From: Marinibacterium anthonyi | Lineage (GTDB): Bacteria; Pseudomonadota; Alphaproteobacteria; Rhodobacterales; Rhodobacteraceae | DNA: 64,000 bases | Assembly (NCBI GenBank): GCA_003217735.2 | Contig: CP031585.1 | Location: 5,101,501 to 5,165,500, forward strand | Direction of reading: 5' to 3' | Shown: piece after piece, positions 63,054 through 64,000 of the stretch | Numbering within the stretch: the first letter of the stretch is position 1 | Layout of the letters: the number at the start of each line of letters is the position of its first letter | The notes under the pieces: generated by a model | Database searches by the model: none | Seen by the model: the letters and a program-made list of their open reading frames with translations, nothing else | What the model was told of the DNA's origin: nothing | Program-made: the position numbers and the translations under genes

Positions 63054-63482
63054 ATGTCCATCACACCGGCCTACACCACCACTGTCACTGCAACCGGCGG
63101 CCGCGACGGCAAGGCCCGCACTGCCTCGGGCGACCTGGACGTCAAGCTGGCCCAGCCAAAGGAAATGGGCGGCAGCGGCGACGGCAACAACCCCGAACAG
63201 CTGTTCGCCGCCGGCTATGCGGCCTGCTACCTGAGCGCCATCAAGTTCGGCGCCTCGCAGGACAAATCCCTGCCCAAGGTGCCCGCCGACGCGACCGTCG
63301 AAGCCACCGTCGGCGTGGGCCCGCGCCCGGATGGCGGGTTCGGCCTGAAGGTCGACCTGAAGGTGGTCCTGCCCGGGATCGACGCGGAAGACGGCAAGAA
63401 GATCGCCGATGCCGGACACAAGATCTGCCCCTATACCCATGCGACCAAGGGCAACATCGAAGTGACCACCACGGTCGCCTGA
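63054..63482 (+). CDS. ohr: Organic hydroperoxide resistance protein
   Basis: A 142-residue Ohr/OsmC thiol peroxidase that reduces organic peroxides. Catalytic cysteines: GYAACYLSAI (near residue 61) and ICPYTHATKG (near 125). ACGGAG precedes the ATG. Controlled by the divergent ohrR. Confidence 0.95.
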   Translation: MSITPAYTTTVTATGGRDGKARTASGDLDVKLAQPKEMGGSGDGNNPEQLFAAGYAACYLSAIKFGASQDKSLPKVPADATVEATVGVGPRPDGGFGLKVDLKVVLPGIDAEDGKKIADAGHKICPYTHATKGNIEVTTTVA

Positions 63483-63502
63483 TAGCCCTGACCAGACATG
63501 AA

Positions 63503-63534
63503 AACGGGCGCGGAGAAATCTCCGCGCCCGTTTC
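63503..63534. terminator. Bidirectional Rho-independent terminator between ohr and ilvE
   Basis: A 14-base perfect stem AAACGGGCGCGGAG/CTCCGCGCCCGTTT with an AAAT loop; T-rich/A-rich flanks allow action for both convergent genes. Confidence 0.9.
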
Positions 63535-63587
63535 TGTTCCAGTGAGCCGGTTCGGCGCGGCGGGGTGAACCCCGCCTTATGCCCGGA

Positions 63588-64000
63588 TCAGGCGCGCACC
63601 AGCTTCTCGTAGCTTTGCGAGATATCGCGGGTCAGGGCGCCGACCTCGAAATTGTAGTCGCCGATCTGGCCGACGGGGGTGACCTCGGCTGCGGTGCCGG
63701 TCAGCCAGCATTGTTCAAAGCTTTCCATCTCGCCCGGCTCGATATGGCGTTCATGCACCTTGATCTGGCGATCCTTCAGCATGCCGATGACCGTCTGGCG
63801 GGTCAGGCCGTTCAGGAAGCAATCCGCGTCCGGGGTGTGAACCTCGCCATCCTTGACGAAGAAGATGTTCGCGCCCGTCGCCTCGGCCACGTAGCCGCGG
63901 TAATCCATGAACAGCGCGTCCGAACAGCCCTTGGCCTCGGCCGCGTGCTTGGACATGGTGCAGATCATGTAAAGACCGGCCGCCTTGGCGTGCACCGGGA
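63588..64000 (-). CDS. ilvE: Branched-chain amino-acid aminotransferase (5' end outside window)
   Basis: The last 137 codons of an IlvE-type PLP aminotransferase. Visible motifs: MDYRGYVAEATGANIFFVKDG (YVAEATGANIF contacts PLP), ADCFLNGLTRQTVI and the tail FEQCWLTGTAAEVTPVGQIG. The frame is open to the right edge. Catalyses the last step of valine, leucine and isoleucine synthesis. Confidence 0.92.
   Translation of the reverse strand, partial: PVHAKAAGLYMICTMSKHAAEAKGCSDALFMDYRGYVAEATGANIFFVKDGEVHTPDADCFLNGLTRQTVIGMLKDRQIKVHERHIEPGEMESFEQCWLTGTAAEVTPVGQIGDYNFEVGALTRDISQSYEKLVRA

Overview
The window is GC-rich chromosomal DNA of an alphaproteobacterium, most likely a marine-type member of the Rhodobacteraceae (Roseobacter group). 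This rests on the Rieske-cytochrome b-cytochrome c1 operon, the dapF-mtaB pair, a TPP-riboswitch-controlled thiBPQ operon, OhrR/Ohr and the strong G/C preference at third codon positions. The species cannot be named from sequence alone.

Layout. (1) 1-6.6 kb: the 3' part of a regulator-hydrolase fusion, a PD40-type beta-propeller protein, and a two-gene unit with a 1111-residue protein carrying a papain/calpain-like Cys...His...Asn signature followed by a small acidic partner. (2) 6.7-19.4 kb: two divergent operons around a shared regulatory gap. They encode a sugar-type ABC importer, an HpsN/HisD-like dehydrogenase, an SDR, an HpcH/HpaI-type aldolase, a bicupin, a LacI regulator and three separate proteins each made of two SnoaL-like domains. 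I read it as a catabolic pathway for an unknown hydroxylated substrate. (3) 19.4-22.3 kb: threonine degradation (tdh-kbl) with a cupin-XRE regulator.

(4) 22.54-39.70 kb: an integrative, probably mobilizable element in the 3' end of tRNA-Lys(TTT). It is bounded by 21-bp direct repeats, with a tyrosine integrase beside the tRNA, repeated 9-mers near both ends that look like integrase or excisionase sites, a replication-initiator-like gene containing iteron-like repeats, and a Mob/Pre relaxase with a hairpin-rich candidate oriT. An IS3-family element (26855-28127, AAT target duplication) interrupts a 130-codon gene whose frame is restored exactly when the IS is removed. Cargo is a methyltransferase plus HIT-PLD-helicase-DUF3427 pair, an HxlR regulator with an oxidoreductase, and an AT-richer gene fusing a PD-(D/E)XK-like domain to a P-loop NTPase. 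These look like anti-phage or anti-plasmid functions.

(5) 39.7-64 kb: core chromosome. It holds a secreted ClpP-like/PAN-domain protein, dapF, mtaB, petABC, a glycine-zipper membrane protein, GST, cobO, an EamA permease, aroC, a periplasmic cupin, the TPP riboswitch with thiBPQ, PaiB-like, CHAD and PhoD proteins, rlmJ, a DnaB-like ATPase, a zinc-peptidase-like protein, ohrR/ohr and the 3' part of ilvE. One 29-bp palindromic sequence occurs twice, at 6673 and 51313, in opposite orientation.
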